Shown here one piece after another: positions 22,765-35,984 of a DNA stretch of 64,000 nt. The DNA lies in NCBI RefSeq assembly GCF_003265705.1, contig NW_020312817.1, forward strand, positions 30,529,820 to 30,593,819. The letters run 5' to 3'. The notes under the pieces are model-generated. The model saw nothing but the letters and a program-made list of their open reading frames with translations, had not been told where the DNA came from and ran no database searches. The DNA comes from Callorhinus ursinus. Lineage: Eukaryota; Chordata; Mammalia; Carnivora; Otariidae. The first letter of the stretch is position 1. Each line of letters starts with the position of its first letter. Position numbers and translations under genes: made by a program.

Positions 22765-25374
22765 CTAGCCCAAAAACAGGGAGGAAGAGAACAAAAAAGA
22801 AGAGAATTATTCAACTGCATCAAAATGGTGCCACAAACTTTATTCACATCTCCCTACATTCAGCTTTAAAATTACCCTACCATATTAAAAAATAATTACT
22901 TTCCAAGTTTTCAAATTATTTTAAAAGTTTATTTCTTGAGAAGCATTATGTTTTACATATATTTTAAAAATTAAGCTAAAGGAATAATATTGCTATTTGC
23001 ATGAAAAACAATGTTCATGTGTAGTTTGAACCATTAAAAATCGTATTATTCTATAATCCTTGTATATTATTCCAAATGCAGACAGATACCACGGATTGTG
23101 AAGCTACTGTGTACTGCATTAAACAATAACATCCCTTTTTGTTTGTCTGTTTATGTTAAGTTGCATTCATTGCCTTACATCCTGAAACTATGGTACCCGA
23201 GGTGAAATCTCACGCCCTACTGATTACTTACCTGAGCTTTGATTCTTCATTCTCCCACATCCCTGTTTTGACTGTTTTATATAGGATAGAGGCTGAAACA
23301 GATCTTCGGTAGTTTTTCCTGTTACAAGTTTAATTAAGAATGGGAAAATCTTACCCATAGTCCATTATGGTTTTTTTTTCCTATACCAGCAAAGAATACA
23401 ACTACTTTTAAGCAATTTTAACTAATACCTAGAAATATATTTCAAGACAGTATGATTGGAATACACAATTTGACTGGAAATATTTCTACTAGACCATATC
23501 AAAAGGACTTGATCAAACTTTTCCAATGAGTAATTTTTAATTCAATTAAAAATATTTATGGTGGTTTATAAATCCATGCTTCATATATCAAGTCAAAGCT
23601 TTGCTTCAGTTCTGTTTTTATGTCTTCACTTGTTCCCAGATCACCATTTTACTAAGACAACATGAACTGACAGCAATAAACAAAATGTGCTGAGCCTCAC
23701 TCTGCAGTCCTTCTATCCTCAATGAAACACATTAAAATTTCTCTTCCTGCAGTCATTTTTCTTCATCATACAAAAAAAAAACTATGTGCTATCTGCCTGC
23801 CTAGTGATCATAATCCCCAGTCAGGAAATCCAATAGCTTCCATCAGTAGGAATACTGTTCCAGTCAAATGGTGCCATTTTAGATCTTAAGTGCTAAATTC
23901 CAACTACAGCAATGCCTTGATATTTGACAAGAACTGAATCATCAATATAAGAGTAGGTGGATTCTACATAAGACCTAGATATCCTTCCAATTGAGAGATG
24001 TTTTACATTTGAAGACTTTCATTATTGCAGCATAAGGACTTAAAGAAATACCAACTTTAAGCCAATCTGAAAATTAAAATATTCTTTCTCATTTATGATA
24101 TTTGCATTAAAATTTCAGTATAACTGGTTTTGCCATGGTCTGCAAAGTGGTAATAAAGCATGTCTCATTACTGTTTAAGATTAAATTTTTTATCCATACA
24201 TTTGGATAAAAGGTACAAAACGCTCTTAGGTTTTAATATTAATCTTTCTCACTGTGATTTAATTTATATTGAGGAGGTATCAAAGAACATCATCTCAGTT
24301 ATGTAATAGTTGATATAATGATAACATCAAAAATAGTCACTGACTTTTTATCCATTCAAGCTAAATACTTGTAACACCTAAAATATTTTTAATAAAGATT
24401 TAAATGTTTATCAGTAATGACTACACTACTTTTTCCAACTTTTAAATAGAGGTTTCACTAAACTGGATTTTAATCTTACTTTACACTACTTTAATATCCC
24501 AAAGGATGCAATTCCTTCTGCCATAAAAGGGAAACCCATGTTCATATTGTCAATGAGAGTGGAAGCACAAGGAGGTAGTTTAGCCTTGCTCTCCTAAAAA
24601 GGGTGTTTTAGATGGTGTCCAGGGATGCTTGAAAGACTTTGTATTTCCACTTTACTTTAATTAGTTCTACTGCAAAACCTAATAATTTGTATAATGAATT
24701 TTATATATATATATATATGATTCACAGGGCTAGCAATTTCATTTTAGCTTCCATTTTTGATATGGTAGACATCTTATTAAAAAGGAAAAAAGCTAACTGA
24801 TATTACTATAAATGAAATTGGCCAAAATTTTTAAATTAGAAAATAAATACTTTTAAAAGTTGTGTATTTGACTCTGTGCCCTGCATAGCATATAGTGGTG
24901 AAAGCAAATGAACTGTTTATGAACACAGAGAATATTCAGGGGTAGAAATTAACTTTGTCTCCAAGTCCAAAAATAATATGCAATAATTTGGGTGGATTGC
25001 CAGAGGGTCATACTAGATGAGATTTAAAATTGTCAACAGCGAAAAATCATTGTGGTAATTAAATATATATACTTTAAAAATGAAATTATCACTATGTTTT
25101 GATTATATAGTCCCACACTCTCATGAGGCTCTAGATGTATTACCGGGATATAGTATGGTTCCATAATCATATGCATGGTTGTTTTTATTTTTTTAAGGTC
25201 ATACTCAAAGAGCTAACCATTTAATTTCAACCCCTGAGAGCAGGTGAAAAGGAAAGAGATCAGGAGCAGAAAAGAAAATGAGTAAGTGGTTTTAGGAAAA
25301 CATTGAAAAAAAAAAATTGGGGGATATAAAAGAGGCAAGTTTTATGATTTACAGATACAATGTTTTCCACTTAC
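22765..25374 (-). other. STRN: STRN intron 8
   Basis: 2.6 kb of AT-rich sequence with no CanSINE or L1 that I can recognise, making it the cleanest intron of its size in the window. A short (TA)n run is at about 24702-24718. Confidence 0.8.
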
Positions 25375-25485
25375 TCTTCACCCCCTTTTTCCCCTTTCTC
25401 TCCTTTTTGTATTGTTCCTTGAGTTTGGTAATTACTCCCTGGTCCACATTCCAGGCTTCAGGCATGAGACACTGGTCTTCCTTTT
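25375..25485 (-). CDS. STRN: STRN exon 8: basic linker segment
   Basis: 111 nt, acceptor CTATTTAG and donor AAGA|GTAAGT, 2-base start and 1-base end. It encodes about residues 311-348: KEDQCLMPEAWNVDQG, VITKLKEQYKKERKGK, KGVK. The Lys/Arg-rich stretch at its end is followed by RPNR from exon 9. Length is a multiple of three, so exon skipping would keep frame. As far as I recall, shorter striatin isoforms differ in this part of the protein, but nothing here shows whether this exon is alternative. Confidence 0.95.
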
Positions 25486-25971
25486 CTAAATAGAGTGAAA
25501 CAAATGAAACAGCCTTTTTAAATAAGATATTGAACACTGTAAGTCAATTCACTGTTATGTCACTGAATGACATAACAACCATTTTGTTCATCGTATCACT
25601 AATTTTAAAAAGTCATTGCTTATTCTTTAGATGTATAAGTCATACAAAATATAATATCTAAGAAACAATTCAATTTCCTAGGTAATAAGAAATTTCTCTT
25701 GAAAAAGACATAGAAAAAAAAAAAAACCCTAGAAGATTTGAGTGACTTTTAGTAAATTAAGCCCAAAAACTCTAGAAGAAGCCCTCATTTTCTTACTCAA
25801 TTAGGACTGCTCATAAAAAAATTTCTTATTAATTTATGTAATGAGAGATTATTAAGAGATTATACAAAATAGTCTTCAATAATCTTTTCATTTTACAAAT
25901 TTTATATTTTTGGCATGTGTTCATCAACTAATGATCATTTTTTTTTTTACAGGCCTTATAAATAGCACTTT

Positions 25972-26738
25972 TTTTTATTTTCAAAAACAACTTTATTCAT
26001 GACACATATTTAAAAAAAAACCCCACCCCCTGGAAATGAGCTAAAAAAATAAACAAAATCCACCTCCCACCTCCCTGTTCCCACTTCCTCCCATTCCCTC
26101 CAAATAAAAGGGAAAAAAAGGCAAAGGAAAACAAAACAAAAAACTGAAAAACAAAAAACGCCCCCAAACCCCCCAAAACAAGGTAGTGCATTTCCCCAGG
26201 GGGTAGGGGAATTTACACTGGAGCCGCTGGGAGCGGAACGGAGATCTTCCGGCTACAGAAACCTGAAAAGAAAGACACTCAAAACAGAAAAAGAAACACA
26301 AAAGGAAACAAAAGAGATCACCAGGCAATCTGGAGGAGCAGGGAGCCGGAAAAGAGGAGTGGGGTGGGTGGCAGATCTAGCAGGACAGGAGCAGGTGGAG
26401 GGGACTGTGAAAGTTAGGGAGAAGATGGAGGGAAGGTAACAAGCAGAACAGTTTGGTGTCCTTCCAGAGCCCTGGGTAAAAAAAACCCTCCTACCACCCA
26501 TGCCCACCTACCCTTGAGCAGCCCCCAAGGGGGTGAAGTGGGACAGGGAAACATGGGACAGGGAAACAAGGGGAGCAGTTTGAGCAGTTGAGACGTGTCC
26601 ATGGCGAATCCCCAGAGTGAATGAGCAGCCCCCTGCCCCACTCCCTGGGCCTTCCCCTACTCCCCAAAGCAGGTCCCTCCTCAGCAGCTAGTTATGGGAT
26701 TCTCCCCCCTTCCACAGTATATCTTTTTTTTTTTAATT
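25972..26738 (-). pseudogene. Retrocopy of an mRNA 3' region (parent not identified)
   Basis: A 767-bp block much richer in G+C than its intron. On the minus strand it ends with AATAAA (plus ACTTTATTCATGAC, about 25990-26002), roughly 20 bases later an A-rich tail, and is bounded by the target duplication AAATAGCACTTT at 25960-25971 and 26739-26750. These are hallmarks of L1-mediated retrotransposition. I see no conserved reading frame, so the copy appears to be mostly 3' UTR. I could not name the parent gene with certainty. Confidence 0.82.
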
Positions 26739-27219
26739 AAATAGCACTTTGTAAACTTATCAGTCAACCTTCATTCAAAATTTAAAGCAATTTAAGTGAT
26801 TTGTTTACAAATTCATAAACAGGAAACTGAGCTCTTAGTAGATAAGAAATTCAATCAATTTTCACTATTACAGGAGAAGAAATTTTAAAGAATGTGTTAT
26901 ATATTTTATATTAGTATAAAATTACTTATATACTATATAATGCTATGTTTTAGCTCAGAACTCTCACTTGAATTCAAGACTCATATATCCAACTGCCCTA
27001 GACTCTACATTTCCATTAGAAAGTCTAACAGATCTCAAACTAAATGTAAAAAACCAAATTCCCAATCTTCCAAATCCAGTGTTTCATCATCCTTCCATTT
27101 GCTCAGACCAAAAACCTCCCTTTTCTTCCATATTTCACATCAAGTATTTCACAAAATACTGTTTTTTCTATCTTCCAAACACATCCAGAAACTGACTACT
27201 TAGCACATTCTCTACTTCT

Positions 27220-27900
27220 CTAAGCTCTTAGCAATTCTAATTGCTAGAATTACTCCAATAATCGTCTCCTCTCCCCTCACACCAAGACTATTATCAACAC
27301 TGGGTTCTCTCTCAATAAAGCCAGAATGATGCTTTAAAATCAAAGTCAGATCATGGCACCCTTCTGCTCAAATTCCTCCTGTGGTTCCCCATCTCACCAG
27401 TGGTCTATGGCCCTACATGATTTGGTCATTTCTTACCAAATTCCCCCTTAGAATCACTCTGCTCTAGCCATTCTGATGTCCTTGAATTCCTCAAGCATAT
27501 CAAGGCTGCTGCTATCTTGGGGCATTTGCTGTGGCTTTCTTTTTCCTGAATATTTCTTCCCTAGAAACCATATTGCTAACCCACTAATCAACTTTGAGTC
27601 ATCTGTCCAAATGTTACCCCCGCAATGGGACCTACCCCATTACAATTTTAAATTGTAATCTGTCCCCTCCACTTCACCCCAACCCCAGCACTCTCTATTC
27701 CCCTTACTCTGTTCTACTTTTTCTATTTTCCATAGCATTATCACCTTCTGACATGCTCTATCATTTATGTTTATTAAAGCTTATTGTCTACATTCTCTTA
27801 GTAGCCTATATGGACCACAGGAGTAGGGATCTTCACCAAATGATTTGGCACATACAAAGCATTTGATCAATATTTGTTGAATGACTGGAATAAACCAAAA
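27220..27900 (+). mobile_element. LINE L2 3' end
   Basis: AAATCAAAGTCAGATCATGG, CTCAAATTCCTCCTGTGG, TGGCCCTACATGATTTGG, ATTCTGATGTCCTTGAATTCCTC and the ending ATCAATATTTGTTGAATGAC follow the L2 3' consensus as I remember it. Confidence 0.75.
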
Positions 27901-28947
27901 TGAATCGGAACAAATAGGAACCTATTTTTAACAAGTTAAATTTCAATCTACAGGTCAAAAAACTTAATTGGGCTCCTGAAAAGATTAAACATAATAAATT
28001 TAAAAACTCAACATTTTTATAGTTCTAACTATAATCTATCAATAATAAAAAGTTTCTACTTTCCCAGAAAGATCTAACAATTAAAAATGTTAATATTTCA
28101 GCAATCAGGTCTTATTAATTTAAACTGGGTAGCTTTTGGATCCTACAACGTCTTCAGTTTTTTAAATTAAAAGTTAAGCCTTATTGTAATCTTCACTATA
28201 CTCACAACAATAATAATGGAAGATCATGGAAGATGTGTGGTAAAATCTATTTACTTGCCAGAAACAAGAGATTCTTAACCTAGGCATATTCACTCCTTTT
28301 TTAAGGCGGAAGGGGAAAAATAAATAAAGCACTTAAAATGGTTTAAAAGTCCATTCAACTAAACAGGATTTGCAATCTAGTTCTTTTAATTGCTTAAAAG
28401 TGAAATTTTCTGAATATGAATAATAAAATCCTAAAAACACACAAGGCTAAACTCCTGATAAGGAAACCTCTAGTCAAATGAAAGATTCCATTCACTCATA
28501 TTCAGAAATACCCAGTACACTACTAAAGAGTAAGACAGCTCAAAGGTGGGACCAGTCACTCATGTTTTCACCAGTAACTTCCTAGGAGGTTAGCTGAAAA
28601 CGTACACACATGTATCATATAAACTCTGGGCCATGACTCGCACTATAAAGCAAAAGAAGTGACACAAGAAACAATGCATCTGTCTTTGGAGAGAAATGAA
28701 TCACGAAACCCTTGCAGTAAGACTGACAATGAAAAAAGCCAACTATTATTTATGCAGATGTATGACTCCTCAGAGAAAGACTTCTGTGTAGACAGTGGAT
28801 CTAGCTATATTGGTAGAACTGGTGTCTAAAAGATCTGAGTAACTTGATAAATAAACTCAGTAGTAACAATACAGAAAAGAGATTTTACTTCAATATCCCC
28901 TTGGTTTCCAAACTTTGTTCTGTTGCAAAAAAATAATAATAATAATT

Positions 28948-29039
28948 ATAGTCACTTTACAGCCATTATATATTTCAATGACTAATTGTCCCGTATAATT
29001 ACCTTCAGATATTTGCCACAAAAAAGGAAAAGAAGTGGC
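28948..29039. repeat. Direct repeat, copy 1
   Basis: ATAGTCACTTTACAGCC through AAAAGAAGTGGC; about 93% identical by eye to 29281-29375. Confidence 0.88.
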
Positions 29040-29280
29040 TTTGTTCCTTGACTACAAAAAATTCTCAACAGGTATTTGTGTTCTCTGAAGCCAAACTGAT
29101 GGTATTTTGTGATCCACAAGATGTTGGGTTATGCATAAATTATTAAGAAACTTGGGTTTTTACTCCCAGAATATGATGTTCATTCTTAAGAAACTCTGCA
29201 GGATCATGTATTGGATAAGAACAGTTTTGTAAGTATGTAAAGATGTCATAAATAAATAATACCTCAATTTAAAAAAAATA

Positions 29281-29375
29281 ATAGTCACTTTATAACCATT
29301 ATATATTTCAATGACTAATTATCCTGTATAATAATTACCTTCAGATATCTGCCACAAAAAAGGAAAAGAAGTGGC
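29281..29375. repeat. Direct repeat, copy 2
   Basis: ATAGTCACTTTATAACC through AAAAGAAGTGGC, same orientation as 28948-29039, separated from it by 241 bp of unrelated sequence ending in an A-run. Confidence 0.88.
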
Positions 29376-30204
29376 ATCATAAGAGTTCCTGAAGGTAAAG
29401 CCCCAAGGAAAGCCCCCAATTTAAAACCAGGATAGTTACTGATTCTCTAACTCTGTCTTTAAAGAACATAAAACCACAACTAAGGGAGTCCTGGAATTCT
29501 TCAATCTCAACAGAAAATTTTCTCTCATTCTCGATATCTGTCTCTCTCTCTTCCTCACTCATACTACATGTACACACACCTGCTAGAACTGATCACTTTT
29601 GAAGAATTCATCACAATCCTACCTTACTGATAGCAACAATTCATTTCCAAACCCAAAGAACAATCTATGCTTTAGAATTCTTCCCCCAAATACTTGTTTT
29701 ACGTCATTAGATGTTTAAAATATTAAATCTGTTTAGAACAATTTGCACCAAAAAATTCTATGCCTTGCACAAACTGCTGAAATCTGCCTAGATTGAATAA
29801 CTATAGTTTTTTAAATTTATACTTCTTTTTCACAGAAGATGCCAGAGATGAGTCTCTAAAAACTCTTCTATTACATTCTCAAACTCAATTTCCACAAAAT
29901 CCAGATTTGCAAGTTCTACTACCTAGGCAGGAAACATAGAACATTCTGTGTATGGATTCAAATTATTTTCATGGTATACTGCTCATATTAAAAAAAGATA
30001 ACTAGTTGTACAGCTTCCTTTAAACATGCACACACAGATATACACCCTGGATAAAAGGTAACAACAGTAAAAAGTTCATAGGATGTTCAAAATTTCAACA
30101 TTATAAGAAATTTACAGTGTTCTTCAAGATGTTGCCCTCCTGGTAAAATACTAGTTTCTTTTGTTTACTTAACACCTCTGGCTGGATCCAGTATGTTTCC
30201 TTAC

Positions 30205-30340
30205 CCCATTCTGTTCCATCACCTGCACTTCTAGACTCATTGTCTCCTTCCTCTGATGTAACCAAGAAGTCAAATTCCTTTAGAGCTTCTTTTGTATCTC
30301 GATCTTCACTGCTATCAGGTAATGCTTTTTTCCTAACAAT
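30205..30340 (-). CDS. STRN: STRN exon 7: acidic linker segment
   Basis: 136 nt, acceptor TTTTCATTAG and donor TGGG|GTAAGG, phase-0 start and 1-base end. It encodes about residues 266-311: IVRKKALPDSSEDRDT, KEALKEFDFLVTSEEG, DNESRSAGDGTEW. The region is rich in Asp, Glu and Ser and probably disordered. A minus-strand L1 3' end with a clean target-site duplication sits about 60 bp upstream of the acceptor (30416-30845). Confidence 0.96.
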
Positions 30341-30415
30341 CTAATGAAAAAACATGCTAAGTTAAAATTTTAGGGTATATTATGAAATTTATTTAAATAA
30401 AGGAAAACAGTATCT

Positions 30416-30845
30416 TTTTTTAAAATTTTTTATTGTTAATCACCATACATTACATCATTAGTTTTTGATGTAGTGTTCTATGACTCATTGTTTGTGCATA
30501 ACACCCAGTGCTCCGTGCAGAATGTGCCCTCTTTAATACCCATCACCAGGCTAACCCATCCCCCCACCCTCCTTCCCTCTAGAACCCTCAGTTTGTTTTT
30601 CAGAGTCCATCGTCTCTCATGGTTCGTCTCCCCCTCCGACTTACTCCCCTTCATTCTTCCCCTCCTGCTATCTTCTTTTTCTTTTTTCTTAACATATGTT
30701 GCATTATTTGTTTCAGAGGTACAGGTCTGTGATTCAACAGTCTTGCACAATTCACAGCACTCACCATAGCACATACCCTCCCCAATGTCTATCACCCAGC
30801 CACCCCATCCCTCCCACCCCCCACCACTCCAGCAACACTCAAGTT
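30416..30845 (-). mobile_element. L1 3' end, 5'-truncated, minus orientation
   Basis: 430 bp of the same L1 3' UTR type as 518-847, reaching further toward 5'. Target duplication GAAAACAGTATCT at 30403-30415 and 30846-30858. Lies 75 bp upstream of the exon 7 acceptor, sense to STRN. Confidence 0.9.
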
Positions 30846-31689
30846 GAAAACAGTATCTCTTTATCACTGAATGAGGAAACCCAATTATTGGCTTTTTCAG
30901 AAAGTATACCTTTGTTATGTTAAATAGCTATAATACTTAACCAATTCAATGTAAAACAGGTATCATTTAAAAAAGATATACATTACACATTTTAAAGTAA
31001 TAATTTAAACTTTGTTCAAGGATAGCTTGTTTTGAGTAAGCTAATGAAATCATATATTGAAAACACTGGAATATAAGATAGGTATTTAAATTATAAATAG
31101 ATGAAAAATGTGCCTGACATACTACTGTACTATGAGAACTACAACCATATCCTCATATTTCTTGGATGCACTGTGCAATGTACAGACATTCTAATCTAAC
31201 CAAAAAGAGAAACACTTCATAAAATACAAGTTTTACAGAATATAACGATGATGTTAACTCTACTACATAAGTCCCTAAAAATATCTAAAATTATAAAAAC
31301 TACAAACTCATAAATGCATGCCTCAAGTCTCAGAAAGTATGGTATTAGAGAAGGAAAAAAACTTCCCCCAGTACCTCTACTGTTCCAACCTTGCATCAGT
31401 TTTCTCTAATAACTCTTTATATATTCAAATTTTTTCTAAAATACTGATCTTTCCAAGTGGGACTTGACTTAGATTCAATAGCCAATCTGATAAGGGCTGT
31501 TATGTCTTGTTTTATGTATTTACGAATATCGCTGGAATCACAAATCCAGTTGGAGGACTGAAATTTAGGCTTAATGTATGCAGAGATAACTTTTGAGATC
31601 TCTATGTCAAAACTCTTTATGAAATTATCTTCTTTTTAGTCACCTCCATTACCAGAAGCCCAAAGAAATTAGGATGAATGGTTTGCAGC

Positions 31690-31830
31690 TTCTTTTGATA
31701 AAATGGATTCACTATCTCAGCTTCTCCGGGCCTCAGCTTCTTCACTTCATGCAAAATGGAAATAGCATGACCTGATCAAACTTTATCACTGAGTTACTGC
31801 AAGTGGATTAAAATTATAAGAGTTCAACAA
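31690..31830 (+). mobile_element. MIR-like fragment
   Basis: GGGCCTCAGCTTCTTCACTT, GCAAAATGGAAATAGCATGA and CTGCAAGTGGATTAAAATTA follow the MIR core order; diverged. Confidence 0.45.
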
Positions 31831-31984
31831 AGTGATCAATGGGACAGAATACAGAGCCTAGAAAGACTCTAAGAGGTAACAAATACCTGACTTGTACGCC
31901 CCTGTTCTCATGCTCATTCCTGGTATCACTCACCAATCACAGCACTTTTCATCTAAGATCAGATACAGCCTCAGAAATCTTTCT

Positions 31985-32654
31985 CAAGTTCCTCAGAAAG
32001 TTAAAAACAGAGCTACCCTACAACTCAGCAATTGCACTACTCAGTATTTTAGATAAATACTGAGTTTAGATACAAAAATGCTAGATTTAGATACAAAAAT
32101 GCTGATGATTCAAAGGAGCACATGTACCCCAATATTACAGCAGCACTATGAACAACAGCCACATTATGGAAACAGCTCAAAGGTCCATGGACAGATGAAT
32201 GGATAAAGAAGATGTGGTATAGATATACAATGGAATATTAGTCATCCAAAAATGAAATCTTGCCATTTGCAACAACATGGATGGAGCTACAGAGTATAAT
32301 GCTAAATGAAATAAGTCAGTCAGAGAAAGACAAGTATCATATGATTTCACTCACTTGTGGAATTTAAGTAACAAAACATGAATATAGGGGAAGGGAAGGA
32401 AAAATAAAATAAGATCAAAACAGAGAAGGAGGCAAACCATAAGAGACTCCTAACTATAGAGAACAAACTGAGGGTTGCTGGAAGAGAGGTAGGTGGGAGG
32501 ATGGGCGAAATGGGTGATGGGCATTAAGGAGGGAGGGCACTTGTTACAATGAGCACTAGGTAGTATATGTAAGCGATGAATCACTAAATTATATTCCCGA
32601 AACCAATACTACATTATATATTAACTAACTTGAATTTCAATTAAAAAAAAAAAA
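31985..32654 (+). mobile_element. L1 3' end with ORF2 terminus, plus orientation
   Basis: ORF2 end remnants (CTGGATAAAGAAGATGTGG-type text at 32200-32220, CAACAACATGGATGGAGCTA, AAATGAAATAAGTCAGTCAG), 3' UTR (ATGAGCACTAGGTAGTATAT, TGAATCACTAAATTATATTC) and an A tail at 32643-32654. 5'-truncated and stop-ridden. Confidence 0.88.
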
Positions 32655-32894
32655 TCCTTCTCAGTGTAGCACTCCAGGAAGCCACTATCAGAAGAAAGCT
32701 GGTGCAGTAGATGAAACCTAATCTGCCTTCACTACCCTGGTATATATAAAAACTGAATAGGAGAAATCAAGGATTCTTTAATGCTGCTAGAATAACTGGT
32801 TTAACTATTTAGAGTATTTCCCTAAAACCTAGACATACTTTTATGTTTACAGCATATTCCAATCTCCCATCCAGCAAATCTAAATAAATAATAA

Positions 32895-33066
32895 AAAAAA
32901 TGTTTAAAAAAATATTCATGAGAGACAGAGAGAGAGAAAGAGAGGCAGAGGGAGAAGCAGGCTCCCAAGGAGCAGGGAGCCTGATGCGGGACTCGATCCC
33001 AGGACCCTGGGATCATGACCTGAGCCAAAGGCAGACGCTTAATCATCTGAGCCACCCAGGCGCCCC
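32895..33066 (-). mobile_element. CanSINE
   Basis: From AAAAATATTCATGAGAGACAG to GCCACCCAGGCGCCCC. The left A/T boundary is approximate. Confidence 0.9.
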
Positions 33067-35084
33067 AGCAATCTATTAAACAAAAAAGTTTGACATACTG
33101 AGTACAGAAAACCCATGCTGAAGGTGTATTCTTTTCTAACTATATGCTAATAGTTTTTTCTAATTTTCTCTGGGCAGCCAAACTAAGGTAGAAAAGTATC
33201 CCTGAAGAGTTATACCAATAGAAGACGCTGACCTTCATTGTTCCACAAATAAACACACTGCCTAATTCATCTTCTTTCACCCTAGAGGCTTGATTTCTCC
33301 CTTCCCCCAACCCCGATGAGACACCAGATATGAATTAGAGGGGCCATCACCAACACCTTGTAGATAGAGAATTCTTGTTCTCAATGCCTGATGAAAAGGG
33401 CAGGGAAAATACGTAAGTATCTGGAACCTTATATTGAAAAGCTGAATGTATTTTCAACATTCTAATTACTAAATATGGTAATAAGTCACAAAATTAACTC
33501 CTTGGGAAAAAATCTGTTTCTAGGTCTCTCCTCCATATAACCTTATGAATGAAGATACGGCAAGTTGCAGGCCACTTTCCATCAAGTCTCCCACTTAAAT
33601 AAAAACTCCTGTGTTTTTAATGGTTAGGCATATAAGAAAAGTGCAGTTGCCAACAGAGAGTAGGATTAGTAAATGGGAAGGGGTGGGGTTTGTTATAATA
33701 AGTATATATTACTTTTCCTTACCTTCCAGATTCTACTCCACTCCTACCTCTAATGAGTTTAGAAGCCAACTTAAGAATTAAGGCAAACACAAAAAAGTTA
33801 TAGGTTGCACAGGGTGCCACAAAGATTAGAAAAAAGGATAGACGGCCACTTTGGTTTTAAAACCATTAGAAGAAACAACACAGATGGGGATGACACAATA
33901 GTTAATGATTCTTAATCCCATTCCTTTTCCTCCTAAAGTATCTGAATGTGGAGACTAAATCTTGCTGGTGAAGTTATCCTTCAAACATTTTAAAGTTGGT
34001 CACTTTTTATACACATGTATAATTTCAAGGTCATTATTACACTTAACTAATGATACTACGGTGAGAATGCAAAACAATGATGGTAAAGAAAAATAAGGTG
34101 AAGAGGTTGATCATGAAGAAGGAGGAGATATAGAGGAGGGATATGACCCAGAATATAACCCAAAGAATAATCAAACTCCAATAGAGGGTAGAGAGCAAGA
34201 AGACAGCATATGCAGCTACACACAAATGATAGTTACTAATAATCTATGTCTCTATATTTTTTTAGTTGAATCTACCAAACTATTTTGATTAAAGAAATAA
34301 AATAACAGTTTAAAAACCTGTTTGTTCTACTAAAGATTTTAATTGCAATAAATCTTTTAAGTCATGCGTACTCATTGCTACATAGAGTTAGACTGTGAAA
34401 GTCCTTTTGGTATGTAACTATTAGCCTGCAGCTGTGAAAATTAATGTAATATATCCTAAAACTTAACAAAGCTGTTACAAAGAAACCAATTATTTGTTTA
34501 GGGATAATTTTTCCTGAAAAACTAAAGGATTTTTGAGTCCATGCTTAAATGGGGTTAAGTATGTTTATATTAGCTATGCCTTCACTGCTTGGTCACAGAA
34601 TTGCTATAATCTGCACTAACTGCAAGACAGGAACTTTATGAATTTGATTACTTAAAAAGAAACCAGGTTATGGTTAGGAATTTCTAGTAAGACCATACTT
34701 AATACTTAAAGCATGATAATCAATTATCATTTACCACTGAGCTAAGAATAAAGTATTTTGATGGGAAAATAATATTTCAATGCAACTGGCCCACAGAAAT
34801 CACAAAGCAGTACAAAACTTCCAAATGAACAGGACAGAGAAAAAGTATCATACAAGTTTAGGCATTTTCTTTTACTAGAGTAAATTAAAACATATGCTAT
34901 TACTACCTGTTTGGATAAGAAAAATTGGGGGTAACTACTTGAAGTTCAAATAATATCCATGGCAAGGCTATATCAGCAGAATAATACTGCAGAGTGGCTC
35001 AAGGAAACAATAATCTGGAAGTAATAATTTGAGAGTCTCTGATGGAAGCAGAGGACATAAAGGAGAGAAGTTATACCCAGAAAA

Positions 35085-35265
35085 CATTTATATCATTTTT
35101 CATATATAGCATCTCATTTATTGCTCACAAAATCCTCGAAGATAAGATGGGTATTTATAATTCCCATTTTACAAACTAAAAAACTAAGCCTGAAGGGTAA
35201 GAAGCACAGATAATTAGTGACAGAACTGGGACTTAAACCCAAAGCTTTCAACTCTAGGTCCAGTG
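35085..35265 (-). mobile_element. MIR
   Basis: Reverse MIR core: CATCTCATTTATTGCTCACA, AATTCCCATTTTACAAACTA, TTAGTGACAGAACTGGGAC, AACCCAAAGCTTTCAACTC. Confidence 0.65.
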
Positions 35266-35374
35266 GACTTCACTACCTTGCTTTCTTCCTTACTCTTCTT
35301 AAATAAACATGAAAGAGGAAATGTAAACATTTTTCTAGACAAAACAAAGCATGCCCTCATCTATTACTTAAAGA

Positions 35375-35462
35375 GAGGAGGAGGAGGAGGGAGGAAGGAG
35401 AGAGAGAAGAGAGGAGAAGGAAGAAAAAGTAGGGGGAAAAACAGGGAAGAAAGGAAAAAAAA
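35375..35462. repeat. Polypurine (GA-rich) tract
   Basis: GAGAGGAGGAGGAGGAGGGAG continuing as GA and GGAAA units for nearly 90 bases without a pyrimidine except one T. Confidence 0.85.
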
Positions 35463-35869
35463 AACAAAAAACCAGGACGAGCTGAAGGTGACAGAATGGA
35501 GAAGAGAAAGGAGAAGAAGCAAGAGACACCTCTTATTCCAAGAAACCACCATGGGAAAGTCAATAAACCTATAAAGATCTAAACAAAACTACAGAATAAC
35601 TTTAAACAAGTTTGAAGAAATCTAATGGAACAGTTCTAAAAATCTGTAACATTTGTCTACCAAAGCAACCCAGACAAGAAAGACAAAACTGCATCAATTA
35701 GAGGGGATGCCAGTCGCCATCAGGTACCATAATGGGTCTGTCAGTTCTATTGTCTTATAGCACCAACAACACTGCTTTGTTATAACACAAATATTTTTAC
35801 CATATTCACCAGCTCTATTGAACTACTAAAATGTTTAATGAGTTAATAAATCAAAGAGTGAGAACCTTT

Positions 35870-35984
35870 AAAGATTTTTTAAATTTTTGTAAGTAATCTC
35901 TCTACCCAATGTGGGGCTCAAACTCACAATCCCAAGATCAAGAGTCATGCGCTCTACCAACTGAGTGAGGCACCCAGATGCCCC
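35870..35984 (-). mobile_element. Short tRNA-type CanSINE
   Basis: Lacks the long CT region. Its right end GTGAGGCACCCAGATGCCCC and TCAAGAGTCATGCGCTCTAC mirror the tRNA-derived head. Same short type as 47942-48052. Confidence 0.8.

Larger units (their letters stand above)
25486..30204 (-). other. STRN: STRN intron 7
   Basis: 4.7 kb. It contains the GC-rich retrocopy 25972-26738, an L2 3' end in plus orientation (about 27220-27900) and a 95-bp direct duplication (28948-29039 and 29281-29375). Other parts (25490-25950, 27910-28940, 29380-30200) are AT-rich with nothing recognised. Confidence 0.8.

Noticed and set aside
26041..26641. Several open frames of 75-95 residues on the minus strand
   Set aside because: They fall in the GC-rich retrocopy, overlap in different frames and have low-complexity Phe/Gly/Pro-rich products with no recognisable domain.
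27476..27866. Open frames in the CT-rich stretch
   Set aside because: The stretch is an L2 3' end, which is non-coding.
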